Positions 44,378 through 59,200 of a stretch of 64,000 bases of DNA are shown here, piece after piece. Origin of the DNA: Lingula anatina (lineage: Eukaryota > Brachiopoda > Lingulata > Lingulida > Lingulidae); the NCBI RefSeq assembly GCF_001039355.2, contig NW_019775658.1:109419-173418 (forward strand), written 5' to 3'. Within the stretch, counting starts at the first letter, position 1. Each line of letters opens with the position of its first letter. Position numbers and translations under genes: made by a program. The notes beneath the pieces are model-generated. The model saw nothing but the letters and a program-made list of their open reading frames with translations. It was not told the DNA's origin and searched no databases.

Positions 44378-46234
44378 TGAGCTTTTCGAGATCAAAGCCT
44401 TTGTGAATTTTCACAATCATTGAAAAGGTAAATTGTTTTACTTTGACGCGACTTGAAATCAAGATTTAACACTCTAGTTAGACGTTAAATTGATTAAAAA
44501 ACGTCTGATCAGTATTAATAAAAAGAAAACAGTCTGGTGCAGTCTTTTTCAGTTAATACCGTGCCATACATTTCATTTTGTTTAAAGCCTATTGTATACA
44601 GCTTGGCTAACATGCATGGTTCTACCGACGTTTTAAATTTCAGCTTGGTGTTTTTGAATCCTAACATGCGAAATAAATACAATATACTGGGATAAAGTTT
44701 TTACTGGTCGTACTATAATCAACCAGAGCACCCTTTGTTGATTGCGGAAATTAGATTCCCCACCGAAACCGCTATGGGTCTACGCTAAGGATACGCTATG
44801 GTCTACACAACTAGCACGGTTTGTATAAAATTATTTTATTGCATTCCATTTCTCAATTAAATTAAGGGAATACACATATTTATGTACAGTAAGTTTAATC
44901 AATACATCATTTGAAAAATGTGTATCGTTGAACCAGAAACTGAGGTTTATAACCTGTTTTTCATTAAATAAGACACATTTTTTTACAAATTAGCCTAGAC
45001 GTCAAAATAACAACATTAAAAGTATAAATTTAGCAGAAAATTTTCTGTTTTTTATACAATTTCATATCATTTCATCTTCTTTGGGGAATATATTTATCTG
45101 GGACTGATGTTTGAAAGCACGCCTGAAGTTCTGTCATGATTGTTGACTTTCATAATAAAGTGATTGCCACTACGATGAAATGAATAGAAAGAACAGTATA
45201 CAGCAATCTATGGAGGCGATGACCAGTTATCATAAATACAAAAATAACAGAAAAAGTGAAAGAATGAAAATGTCAATATTACTCTTGGTAAAAAATAAGT
45301 ACATTTTATATACAACGAATTCTTTTGTGATCGTGAGGAGGAATTAGTGCCACATCTTCTGCTTTCTTCATTGTCCTCTAATACTTATTGTGCGATCACA
45401 ATGTTTTCCTGTGTAAATGTGGCCTATAAATCTATATTCAGGAAAACTTACCTTAATGAACGCCCGTTCTGATGCCTATACTAGTACTAGTAAGCTTGTT
45501 GAAGTACGAACTCGTCGCAAAACAGAGTTTGATGTTATTTGTTCACAAATCCTTGACATCGAGTGATGCAGTCATCAATTATTATAAATTATCCGATCGC
45601 TGTCAATGATGTGTCTAGAAAATTGCAGTATATACAATCCGACCGTTGTTATTCCATCGGTGTGAACCAAAATATATATCCAGCAGTTAGTGTTGTAATC
45701 ATGTCGCAATGTAATATACCATTTCCTTGAGGGTAGATAAGAGACGTGGTGGCGCTTTCCTCGCGTCCACGTGCAATCCATCTCTTGTCTGCACCTGTGC
45801 AAGGAAACGTAGGTTATGTCGTGACTGTGTCGTAACGACCCTGATCCATCCGTGCGGTAGGCATAATCCAACGTTAATATTTATGCATTGTGGCGTAGGC
45901 GATATCCTGGCGTACCATACGTGACGTTGTCGTTGATATCTCATATTATTTGCATGATGGGAACTTGCGTAACGTAGATGCTGGCAGTAGACTGAAAGGT
46001 TTTCATTCGACGACTTTCAGCATCTCTGCGTTAACCACTTTTATATTTTTCTTTCAGATAGGGCCTATTTGAATTCCTCCCAGTAGTATTATTGTAATCC
46101 TCTATAAAATAAATATGTGGACATCGGAAAGACTGACTGGCGTATTGTATACGTTTCTTGAAAGGAGTCTAAAAGATCTGATGCTGCAAACCTCAACGAA
46201 AATCACAACCTTTTAATCTTTGACAATTTAAGTT
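44378..46234. other. Convergent intergenic region, sulfotransferase and gene C
   Basis: 3' ends of the + strand sulfotransferase and the - strand gene C. A - strand AATAAA at 44835-44840 may end gene C (3'UTR about 1.4 kb). No coding frame recognised. Confidence 0.5.
44672..44677 (+). terminator. Candidate polyadenylation signal of the sulfotransferase gene
   Basis: AATAAA 296 bases after the stop codon; the opposite-strand AATAAA of gene C is 160 bases further on. Confidence 0.5.
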
Positions 46235-46463
46235 TTAATACCGCATTAAAATAAATGGAATGCTAGCCGCTAAGACTGTTACGAAGAGTAGTTTTCTATC
46301 GAGTTGCTCTCGGATTGTTCCAGACCGAACACTCCCCTGATTGTCGTAAGCCCAGCTGTCTTCCTCTGAAATTAACAGATCTTATTATGCTAGTATTTAA
46401 AGCCCTGCTTCCTTGTCAAGGCAAAGACATGTGAATTTTCTTTGTGTTAATGTTTTCTAGAAA

Positions 46464-46522
<59 letters not shown>

Positions 46523-49500
46523 TCTCAAACAAAAATCAAAGATAAAAGTCAGTTCAAAACAAAGGAAAAACAATATATATATTACCTAGTAACCTGACTT
46601 TGGCTGTCGCTATTCCATAAGGGTTGACTGCCTCACAAGTATATTCATCATAGTCACCGGAATCAACGTCCACAATATGTAGTCTAAACAACACTTCGTC
46701 AGCTGTCAGGCCATTGCTGCCATAGGCAGCATTATCGGAGACGATACTTTCTATGTCGTAGTCGGAGCCAGAGAAGAGCGGCATCTTGTAGCCGTCAATC
46801 GTTCTGTACCAAGTCATCGTTGGACGGGGCGAACCTAAGAATTAGGATTATATATCTATATTCACTGACGGATCCTGGTTAGTGAACAACTTGTAATGCT
46901 AACGTGGGCCTCAGGCCGGATTTTTTTTCGTCTTGACCATGTACAATTGGGTGTCCTTCCCTTTTTTCACTTTTTTTTTTAATGGGAGGCAGGGGAGAGC
47001 AGTGTCAGTAAGATTTTCTTTGAAATGTATATGTATAAATAAGAGATAGAAAAAGAGAGAGTAATGAATAAATAGATGGATAATTTAATGAATGAACGAA
47101 GGAATTAATGAAAGTACGCATTAATGAATGAGTGATCAAATGAATAAATAAATGAATGCTACAAATGAGTGCAACCCACCGCCTATGATGCACTCCAGGT
47201 TGGCAGAAGCGTAAACCCCCTGGGGCTCCATCTCGAAGCTCTTCACCGCCCTGGCGGTGGGTTTGGTCATCACGTTCACCATTGCCTCTCCGAAGGCAGG
47301 TTTGTTAATGTCATTGACAGCGGTGCACACGTACACTCCCCTGGAGCCTTTTGTGATGTTTTTTAAGGTGAGAGCGGAACCCTGAAATGAAAAGAAACGG
47401 GTGTTATTTTTTCTTGTGAGAGATGTGCCCTAAAATGAAAAAGAATGGGTTTTCATTGTGTTTTTCACTGTAAGAGATGCACCCTGAAAGAAAAGGGCAT
47501 TTTTGGTGAAAGATATTGAAGAGAAAGTTCACGAATTTTAATGGTCTGAAATCTTTGTCAGCTCAACAATCAAGAGCCCCAATCAAAGAGTTTTAACGAA
47601 AGTGATATAAATTTAAGGACCGTTTCCAACAGAGGCATTTTAAAATACGTATATAGTCGCATATAATATACCTTCAAATTCAAAACCGAGAGAGCTTCTG
47701 TTTAAACTGCTCTACGCCGCACAAGCAAATCATTTTTCTTTTTACTGCATACGTACCACGTATTCATAAGAACTCTCGTTTCCGTAGATCCCCAGCCCCT
47801 GTATGGGATGACCGTTTTTCCTGTGCCATGATACCTTTGGCTTCGGTTTTCCGGCAGCGTTACACTCAAGGGTGACGTTTCCGCCCTCACTGGCCTCTAC
47901 GTTAGAGCTTATTTTACGAATCCAGGGCATTACTAAAAAGGTGACCACTTACAAAGTTAATCCACCTGTAGAGACGTTTAATTTGACAGTATCGGTATTG
48001 CCACCACTAAAATAGCTATGTGCTTAAACCTTGACACCTCGGCACGCACCTGTGACCACTTAAGTGATTAAAGTGGCCGTCTGCTTGATTGGATCTGGTC
48101 TGATTACAATTTAAATGCAGTGGTTATCGAATTTCTTTTACAGTCAAAAAATTTAGGAACTAAAAACAAGGAATGTGTAATGTCCTAGATAAAGGTTGTT
48201 TTAATGCCACTGATTCACCCCAGCAAAAAATGGACTATAAAAATGCCCAGTGTCTTAGATAAAGCCAAATATTGGATTGAAGACGTTTTACGACCAGGGC
48301 ATAGAAAGGTTTACTTACTAGCAACAGTCAACAGTCCACTCCTCTTGGGCCATTTGTGAGAAGGTTCACCAAGGATCTGGACCATACACTGATACATCCC
48401 CCCGTCTGGTATTGAAGTGCGCCGGATTGTTAACACTGACGTTGTCTGCTCCCCAACAGTCGTCTGGTTCAACTCGTACTGAAACAAGATAGGAAAGTGT
48501 ACACAGGAAAGCTTCGACGACATACGCCTGCAGATGCAAAAGCTGCTTTCACTCCTCAAAACCGTGTTTTCTGTCTTCTGCCTTCTTTGCTAGTCCATGG
48601 CTGTTGGGGTGTCTTGGATCTTTTTAAAGCCTAGGTCCCAACCGAACGTACGGGCTGCTACGTGTGGTCTACGGCCAAAAAAATGGGGAAAATGTGGGAG
48701 TTCGTGCGTGAGGAGCACGTCCATCGTGCGACTTTTGGAGGACGCAAACAGCACGTATGAACTTTTCGACATGATCAACAGCCGCTACGTGCGATCTAGC
48801 TACGTCCTAGCCAGACGCAAGGAACCTAAAAATCGTGCGTCCAAAACGTAGTTGGGACCTAGGCTTAAGTGACGGTCCATCAAAACGCTTTAACCAGAGA
48901 ATTTCCGAATTTAAGGAGAAGACGGCTCATTGGCCTTCCTCTCATTGTCGAACGCTTACTACTACACGTACCTGTTTGTAAGATGAACGTATATTCTTAC
49001 ATTTCTATTGTACGTGTCTTGTTCAAAGCTCTCACCACTGCGCGACACGCGTCATGGTGGATGCCAAATCTGAGAGGAATGACGTAACTATGTGATTTCG
49101 GTAAGCCATATGTAATGGGCCGTTTCTTCAAATGAATTTGCTAAACCCGAGCAATGCAGGATAAAAAGAATACTTTGAACGTACATTTTAATATATTATC
49201 ATTTTCATTAAAATCAAGTTATCAAGTATTTACGAGTTTGGAAGGGACAAAGGCGATTGTCGGTAAACATACGAAAGCGGTTTAGGTCGTCTTGATTATT
49301 TGAGACTAGATCTCGCGCTAAAGTCCCATTTATGTTTATGTTAAGGAATATTCACCATCAGAAGCCGTTTGGTAAGTAATTACCTTGTTCCTATCATGTG
49401 TAGCAATCAAATTGTCACCGCCAAAAAGATGCTTCACTCCGACAGCGCTGTCATTTAAAAAGTACCAGTGCACCTGCAAAGAATGCCTTATTAGTATAAC

Positions 49501-52500
49501 CACGATTAAATTGATATCGATCTATTAAGAACAAAATATTTTTGCATGTGTGTCTTAGCTCTGATGTTCCGATTCCATGGGTGCCAGCGATTTTATATTT
49601 AAGTTTCCATTTTCAACAAGTTTCTATATTGAACTGCAAGAATCTGAAACTAAGGGCAGCTAACATATCAGACCTAAGCGGGAGTTGTAAAAATATTTTT
49701 TTTTACCTTTTTCACACCCCAACCATCTCTACTCCACCCCCTCCCCCTGACCTTCTTAGGGCCTAGATCCTCAATTACACCGTTCACTCAGTGTTACCCA
49801 CTGCCCTCGAGAAGAGCAAAAGGGACAAAAGGGCACATTTAAAAGAAATTTCAATAGTAAAGGCTATAGTTCGTGAATGCACCGTCCTACCACGTTTTTG
49901 TTCAACTGACTGATGTAGCAGGTGAGACGACCGTCATTGCCCCTGGGGATGACGTAGGGAACGATGTCTTTCGTTATCCCTACTTTCAGTTCTGAAACAG
50001 AGAAGGTATTTATACAATTAATCTAGTGACAGTTTGAATTGAGTTTGAATTGGTACCATGTCTAAAAAATAAACTGAACTGAAAAATGTACACATTTTCA
50101 TCTATTATGCGGTATATTTGTTGCGTGCACACACACGTGACTCTTCCAAAACAATCAGTGTCACAGCCATAGGCACAACTACTGCATCGCATACAGAAAT
50201 GCGTTCTTCTGTTACGCTTGGCCTTCCCTCTCCCCTCTCCAAATAAGAAGAGAGAGAGAGGGGGAAGTTTTCAATGTAGCATTCGGGAATAATTTCAACT
50301 ATCTTAACAACATAAACTTCAAATAATCGATAACTCCTGATATACCCTGAACACATTCCGTCTGTCCTAGTAGGCCTATGCGTACGTGTGAGATTATGTG
50401 GCATAAAAGATTCTTCGTTTTACATGTAGTATTAATCCTGGTTTACCGCATATAGACTAGCAAACAGTATATCGTACTTGTTTATTTTCTACCGTTAAAC
50501 AGGCGATAAGTCACCGTTATTAATCCAGCCGCTTACAGAACGGACCCCACTGAACAAACAATTGATAAAAGTCGCCAGTATGGCCGCTTGCTCCATTCCT
50601 CTAGGACCACTCACAACAAATTAATATACCGTGAAACAGACTTGCTAATACAGTGGCTGCATTGAATAATCCTTATGTCATTAAGACGGTGTTAACATTA
50701 AGTGCACTTAAACATTGTGGCCCCATCATTTATAAAAATTACACATTTGACACCATAATCGAGCACTTTTCAGTGAAAACTTTTAAGTGTCCAAGTTAAA
50801 ACTATTCTTTCCAAGACCAATAAAATCATGGGGCACATTTTTCATTAGGATGACATTTTATCAAAGGACATTAATACACCGCAGGCATTTATTTTATTTC
50901 TTAAAAAGTGTCTGACTTTGGGTACATTACTCAAGGTCGGACAAATAAATGTAAAATGAAAGTATTTTTTACAAACATATGATATTAATATTTATTTTGC
51001 AACATAAGTATGGATGGTACGTGTATGATATTCAAATTGTTGTAACAAAAAGTGACATTTAAATGTATATTCTAGAACAATTTCAGTTGCTTATTTGAAA
51101 TTTATGAATTTATTCAAATGATTTCTGAAGTTACAAACTGTCATCAGTTTTTACCTTAAAGTGTAATATCAGAAATCAATGGAAAAATATCTGGTGGCAG
51201 TGCTTTTATGTGTTAATTTATTCTTAATTAATTAATTAATTAATTTATTTATGTATTTTATTTTATTTATTTATTTAACAAAGGTGACGAAGTCATGCAT
51301 CCATCCATCCATCCATCCATTTATCTATCTATCTATCCCTTAAATAACTGAAAGTTCATTATTCTCTCTCATTTACCTCCAACTTTGTGTCATTCGTTAC
51401 AATTACGGTAATGCTTGCTTGAGAAACCTATACACAACAAAACTACCTGTCCTGAATCCGGGATATTTTGTCCTGAAAACAACAATTAGTATGCATGTCA
51501 CATCATACAAGCAAGCTGGCCCAAACCAGTTCTGGGTCATATGTCGGTACGGATTTTTTTGGTCGGCTACGATTCAGCTCACTAAGGTGAAGCAAATGAG
51601 GTGTAAGTTAATGTCGCATTTCACCTTATGACTCACCTGACTTCTTCAATAGACTAGACTAAACTGGCTGGAGGCTACTTGTGACACAGGCTTTTTTTAT
51701 CCGATTCGTTGATTTACATTATGTATATTGTTAACTGATTTTTCCATTCTCAGTTAAGCCCCCTTCCCTCTCCATGTCAATACCAAGAGCAACTAGAAAA
51801 GCACTCCGAGAGCGCAGACCTCCGCCAAGGCAGCGATTTTTGATTATTATTGATTATTGATTGACTATTGATCCGGATCAACACCAAAAGCTAATCACTT
51901 CTTAGTTAACCCATTTCTGACCTACCCTGAAAAATTCATCAAAATCGGTCCATAACCTTTTGAGTTATGTTGATGACAAACAAACAGAGAGACAGGGGTG
52001 AAAACATAACCTCCTTGGCGGTGGTAACAAGTAACCGTTCAATGTATCAGGTGTGAATGGTTTGAGCGTACTTTTGTAATAACAATAAGACGTTATAGTA
52101 CGTCTCCAACGTCAGTAACTAAGAAAAGCCAAGTTACCTAAACTGACATGTACATGTAAGGATAAAGCTGACTCAGAGTTTGAGGAAAACTGATATTCAA
52201 CAACATGTAAAGATTCGTTTAATTTACCCTAACATAATTCACTGATACATTAGCCAATAGAGAACTTTACTGCCTATCTTTTATTTCCTACTGTTACGTT
52301 CTTTTGACGACTGACTTAGTTTTTATGGCTTCTTCTCCGGAGGTTTAAAAAAGTAATATAAGGACATACTAAAAATCAAAAATGACAGATGGAATAGTGC
52401 GTGCAAGTGGACAGTCAATTTTAACGGAAGCTCTGTTACACCCCATTTCCATAGATTAGATCGACCTACTTTAGATCGACCTAACTCCCTGGGTTCACGC

Positions 52501-55500
52501 TAAATAGCTGTCAGCCGGGCGGACACGAAAGTTAATTATCCCCTTACAGCTTGTAGTAGGCGGGACGGACATTTAAGTCGGATTATCTGAAAGTAATCTA
52601 GTGAGACTCCCCGCGGGAATAGATCGATCTAAAATCTATGGGAATAGAGCCTTAGAAAGTTCGCACAGTATGCGACAGGCATAAATGCAAAATACAAGTA
52701 AATGTCCAGCTGTTAAAAGGACAGAAATTCCTCGATTACAAAAGGTAGTCAAGCTAATCACTCTGTCGTCCCGCCCACCAGAGAGGCTACCGAGGCTAGT
52801 CGCGTGCCGTCAGGGCGGCATCCTAACAAGATATAACAAGACGGCCTGCGAAGTCAGATCCACGAATTGCGTGCATATTTTGTATCATTCAAAAAGGACA
52901 AAGTAACGTACCATGGATAATGTGCAATCATGTGTTTTAAATTAGCATGATAGTAGTCATAATATGGGGTCACAACGTCTAGACACTTCGGCAGTTTTCT
53001 AGCTGTTGGGCATCCTTACCGTGACCTTTATGGGAACATTTCACTACCAAATTGCCTTGCGGTCAGCACAAGGACAAGCTCTTATACGTACATAGCAATC
53101 CTCTGTGGATAGAATGTTCTCCTCTGAAGACATATTAGAGGAGGGGCCTCGTCCAAAGATTTCTACAGGGGGGATGGTCCATTTCGATACCCACATGGCT
53201 GCAAAATCTCACCATTCCCGTTACTCTCACTTCTATATATAAAATCTGTCTTATGTTTTATATCATAATTTAAATAATGCAATTGTTGATAACTTTTAAA
53301 AGCATAATTCAGCTGTGTTTTTAGTGGACAGCACGTCAGAGAGCACGCAGACATTTTAGACTACATCGCTACAAGTCTCGAGGTTTTTCAACCAGTGCGG
53401 GGATGCTTTCATATTAATTTAACGACATTTGCTGGTTCTTTTGAAGCACATTTTAGTTACTGTAGCAAAAAAGGAACAAAAAACTTTAAACTAAACACAA
53501 AGCGGTGATAATGTTATCAAATGTCACATCAAGTTGCCATCGGTTAAAGATGTCTTTGTGTGATAAGTTTTCTGCTTCCTGATTTTTCACATCTATTTCT
53601 AACATTGTACAGATAATTTCAGTATAAGAATAGAGCATCTGACGCAGCACATCAGTGGTGCGCATAAAAAACTGGATCAATGAGAGGAACAGTCAAGTAA
53701 TGTTATTGTTAAAGGAAATCCTCCTTTCTTTTTCTTTACTCTATACGTATGTTTAAAGACATTTTGCATTCCTTCTAAATGATACAACTAGTACTTTTTG
53801 CTAATGATTGCGTTTATTTATTTTTACGCAATAAAAAAAGGAATGTATGTGATCGTTACCTTTGGTGAGTCAGGTGGATAAAAATGTTAAATTAAATTAA
53901 TGTGTTTTTTGACCTTGAAATTGGAAAGAACGTGTAATGACTTTAAATATGGCGACAAAGTAAATTTTTTGAGGAAAAAAAGGCATTTGACAAAGATAAA
54001 TATTGTTCTATTGACTAATGTCGTTCTATACAGGTACATTAGGAGACAGTTTTGATCCCATAAAAAGCCTGCCACCTCAGCTTGCGAGGACACCATTGAT
54101 CGTGTAACTGCCATGCTCTTTGAAATAGCACATGTCACCGCAGTGTCATATATCACGGCCTAATAGTATATTTCTTACCACCGCTCAGCACTACAATGTT
54201 CTGCAACCGTCGCAATATGATATTATGTGAAATGACTTGATATTATATTATGTGATGAATACAGAATGCTGTTGCACAAAATGAAAGAGAGTCAGTGAAA
54301 CGAACAAAGGCTCTTTTATTGACAGGTGCTTGATGAATATATGCAGTATAAATATAGCAACCTCGTGGGTCCACCAACACCTGACTGGTACTGGAACTCA
54401 TTATTCTGCCTTTATTGCATACCCCTCTGCTCCAGTGACAAGAAAATGTGTCAATGTCATTGTATTTTACGATGACATGATCGTAACTAATTGCGGGAAA
54501 GATATTTTTTTACATTTACAGTACGTTTTATTTCTTGCGGATGGGGCTGCGATCAAAACATAAACTGCTCTGATAAATGGATTTGCCACTGCTAAATCTA
54601 ACCTTTAGTCAAGTTTGTTCTCTTTTCGCATATAACACCAAATGCAATAATGCCACCTGCTTAAGATTCGTTTACCTTTTTGAATTTGAGCCCAGACGCT
54701 AACTCTAACGGTGTAACCATAGAAGAAATACGACGTGACAAGGCTGCTGAATAGTGCAAAGTTATGTCTTTACCGGGTTGTAACTCTTTCAATATACATG
54801 GTGTTTAGCAGAACGATAGGCCACCGTGTATAATAACGTTAGAATAACCAATATGTGAATTTTGCGTTTCGTGGATCACAGTTTGAACTAAATTTGATAA
54901 CCAATGTAAAATATGCACACGACATGCCAACATGAAAGTGGGAAAGAGAGGGCGAACGTTAGGCGCGAAATTCAAAGCTCGAAAGTCAAAATGTCTTTTT
55001 TTTTTTCACTTTCAATAGGGTAGTATGCAAATTTTATACTCCTTTTGAAACGCACATCACCATGTCCAGAGCTCGGCATGGCACACCGTGTGGAACATAT
55101 CGGAGATTCACACCATTGTCTGTTGTAAAATTGAGTTTTAAATCAGACGGCTGGCAAATAAGGGTCGTACCGAGAGGGACCGGTTTATTTTCAATGTAAA
55201 CGCGCCTCAATATTCAGTTAAGAGGAAACCGACTGATTCCTTACCCCTTACGGGGAACAATAAGAAGTTATTACGTTCAACCGGTTTAGACCAGGTCACC
55301 CAGCGATGAATCTCAGTTGTTGTAGTAACTGGAATATTAGCGGGGAGAGTATTGAAACCGTTGTGATACGCACTCCTCCAACAAGGTTGAAATGGTAATC
55401 AGATACATTATTACCTCCCTATCCAGCGTTTTTTACTTACTAGAGATGAAAACGGGGGAAAGTAGAGAGAGGCTTGCGGATCGCAGTATTTATTATGAGC

Positions 55501-56189
55501 AGCTAAATATTTTAATATAGACATATGTACTGTGCAACTCAAATTAAACCATTGAGCAAACAAGAAAAAAAAATTGAAATTGGAAAATCATAGATACTTA
55601 GATACAGAAGTTTACGTATAACGCAAATTGAAATTATAGACAATAATAGCATACGTTTATAAGGTGTAAAATAGATGTGGCTGCTGTAGTTAAAAGCCCC
55701 TATTTATACGGCTGGGAACCTACCCTCTGCTATCACAAGGGTCTCTAGTATGACCTGTTACAAAATTAAAGAAGATTCAGCAATTTTGAAACAGACCAGA
55801 AGCGCCCCTGTGGTCAGAGAATAGCGGAAACTTTTGTATGGGGGCATGGGGTTTCTACAGCACCAGGGGGTACACCTGAACCTAACCCATGTAAGTTATC
55901 TTCGTCTTGTGACGTAATTGCAACTGCTATCAGTTTAAAATAATCCTCATGCAAACACGACCTACGAAAGCTGCACGACGCTGGCCACCCCGAGACCTAA
56001 CGGACGTTACATTTGTTTGATTTTCCAAGCACAAACCATGGCGTAAATACGGTTCTAATCGTAATCCCGTGTACCGGGGTTATGGGAGTAGAGATAAGGG
56101 CAGCACCCCCAGGTAAACTGTTAAGCGAGGAGTTTCTATGTAGTAGATCCAATAAAAGGAAAGAGGGTAAACAGTGTTTGGGTAAATAG

Positions 56190-56220
<31 letters not shown>

Positions 56221-59200
56221 GTGGGGGGGGGGGGGGGGGGGCTCTGGTAAAAACAAAGACACTCAACGTATAAGTACGTTCCGAATTAATTATCAGTCAA
56301 TAATGAAAGACAGGTCATCTAGACGAAAAAAGGTTTTGTCTTATAAACCCTTAGTCTATTTAATGATGTCCATTCAGAGTACAGTGTTCAACTGATACAT
56401 TTCAAAACGTTATTACACCCAAATTATTAATTAATTAATTTGAATGAGACGACAGCCTTTGGACTTTTTTCTCAGATGTCACCGCCTTTTCCGACTTTAC
56501 TGAAGCCAGCAGTGCAAATTGTGGTCGCCTTAACAATTTATTCCAAGTGGCGACAATACCCCATTCAGTATGTCTACTAGATATTGTGTGACAATTGTTC
56601 GTTAAACTCTGTCAGACCAATGTCATGCAAAGTTGACTTAACATGGTTTACTATCTGGCTTAAGCAGCCTTTGCAAAATCTTTAATTTTTTTTTTTTTGA
56701 AATATACCCTTCTGATGAGAATGGCTGTTTTGTTAGAAATAAAGATATCGAATCTTTGTGAGACTAACAGCTCACCCGGGTGACGAAGCAACAGCTTTCC
56801 GATCGACGATAAAACGGAATGGAAATAAACATCCTTTTTTTTATAGATGACTTAACTTTATCTTCATCTTAACGCATATGCTGAATGCCTAATGAAGATC
56901 GCGGAGAGACAAGAAAAAAAAGATAACAATTCTTAACCAAGAGAGCGTGACAAAAGGCATTTACCACGATTGTAAAGACACGTCTGAGAGGCACTAGGAC
57001 CTATTGAGTGAGGCCTTTCAACTGATGACTCTGAACTAGCGCCTATTACCCAATATGGTAATACAGAGTGGAAAATTTTTATTTGTTTTTATTTACTTAT
57101 TCATTCATTTCTTTCCATATTTGTTCGTTTATTCTTTTTTATTCTTAATTCATGGTGTTTACAGAACCACACGTTTATTAACATATCCCTTTAAGTATTA
57201 ATTTATTGGCTTACGTATTAATCCATTTATTACGTTCTTTTTTCCATACTTATTTTTGGACACAAATACATTCCACATACATATTTTGGAAATTTATCTA
57301 GTCTCTTGTTAAGAACATAATCATGCTCTCCGTCGTCAATTAAGGCTAATATTGATATATTTCAATATTGTCGCGAGGTACGCACAAAGAGTGATTTGCC
57401 AAAGGGATGTTTTGAAAGCAATTTCATTTGTAGGCCTACTCCCGAAAAAAATTCACGTTAGATGAATTGCAATTTTCGCCAACCATCTACGTACGGCTGG
57501 TTCGAATATTTGCTTTTCTTCTTCCAATTATTGTTAATCAAAGTGGCCGTTTCGAATGTCATTATGGAAGTGCGCCTTTCTGTTTTTCAAGATGGACGAC
57601 TAAAGGGTAACACATCCGTTTCTTTCCTCCTGTAGATCAAAGCAAAGTTACGTATAAGCGTTCTCCGACTATTCGTCTTGTTGGGTTTTTTTCATTCTTT
57701 TTGCATTCCATTGTAACATAAAAGTTGTTTACAAAGTATGGTTAATTTGTTTTTGTTTTGGTACTGCTTCATGCGACATTATCGACAGGCCTAGGCCTTT
57801 AACCAGGCCAGCGATTTTAAAGGGGGCTTTTTTTTCCTGAAAATCTGGTCTTTTTCACTCCTAAAGTTTTACCCCAAAATCACGATCGAATTTCGACTCA
57901 CAGCGGATCTTTTCTTACCAAAAGGGCGTTTTTTTCGACCCCCCCACCCCCACCCTTAAGGGCCTGGTAACAAATAACCAGGAAATAACTTAGTGTGAAT
58001 TCTTTTGACTGTCGTTCTGATTCATCATTCACCATTATTTCATATCTTCTTTCCAATTTCAGCTTTAAAGAACTTATCAGCGGGGTTTTTTTTTTTAGAT
58101 GCATCTAATTTCACAATCAAAACAGCGAGGAAGTTTTTATTTGATTTACCATGGATAATATGATTATGCTGTCAGGCGATGTCACTCATATCTAACCTAA
58201 GGCAAAGTCTAAGTCTGCCTCACGCAGTTATACACGACGATGTTATCATATCGGAAGATGCGTGGCTATCAGCGCGTCTCTTTTGAGATGACTTGTCCTT
58301 GGTGACAAATCCTGGCCTCTGTCCATGTGCTGCGTTCAGCGCCGTTTTTACTTAGCATTTTCTTGAGAAGGGGCTTGATTCAGGGGCGGATCCACAGCTA
58401 TTTCCTGACAGTCTTCAGAATTACCATACCATTTGTTGATCCATCCTCCATTTTTGACCGTTTTCCGACAGAAAAATTTAGATACCCGTCAATGTAAACT
58501 TGAAATCTGACCATCTTCCGGAAGACCTAGAAGACGGCCCCAATCCGATCCTGTGATTGCTCCCACCTTTACTGCAATCTCAGAATATAGCAGCCAAAAT
58601 ACCATGAGAGGGTGGTTGAAATAATAATACAGACTACTCACGTCCAATCAGATTGACCACTTACCGGATTAAGTTTAAAATGGTTTGATTTAAAACGGTG
58701 CAAGATGCGGGCCTGAATATATAGATAAGATAACGTAATTCATATTAGGGATGGTTTATCAAATTAATTCCACTTCAGTAACGGCCGTGCCCTATATAGA
58801 GATCTACGATGTTAGAATAAAACCAATACCATCATCATTGGGACAAAACGTTTTTTTTTTTGAGTAATCACAATTGTAGGATTTGGCATACTTTTTCCCG
58901 TTAAAAAATAGTGGTTTTATATATTAGGGGAGAATCTGAGAGAAGCGATATGCTTTTCTAAAAGGGTTGTAATGTTTTCTCACTTCAGAGGGCGAAAATA
59001 ACTTGTTGATGTCGCGAAAGGATCCCAAACAACAGACTTTAACTAATAAGTTAGTCCACAAATTTATTCAGATAGCTTTATGTACATTTGAATGTTTTTT
59101 TTTTTAACAACGCGGACTTTTCACGATGTTCGCACAATAGCGATAGAGACAAATTTCCGAACAGTAGCACACCCTTTGCTTATACTTGCCTAACCACTAT

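Noticed and set aside
48597-48851. 84-codon + strand frame
   Set aside because: It coincides with the GC-rich MITE at 48628-48865 and arises from its inverted structure.
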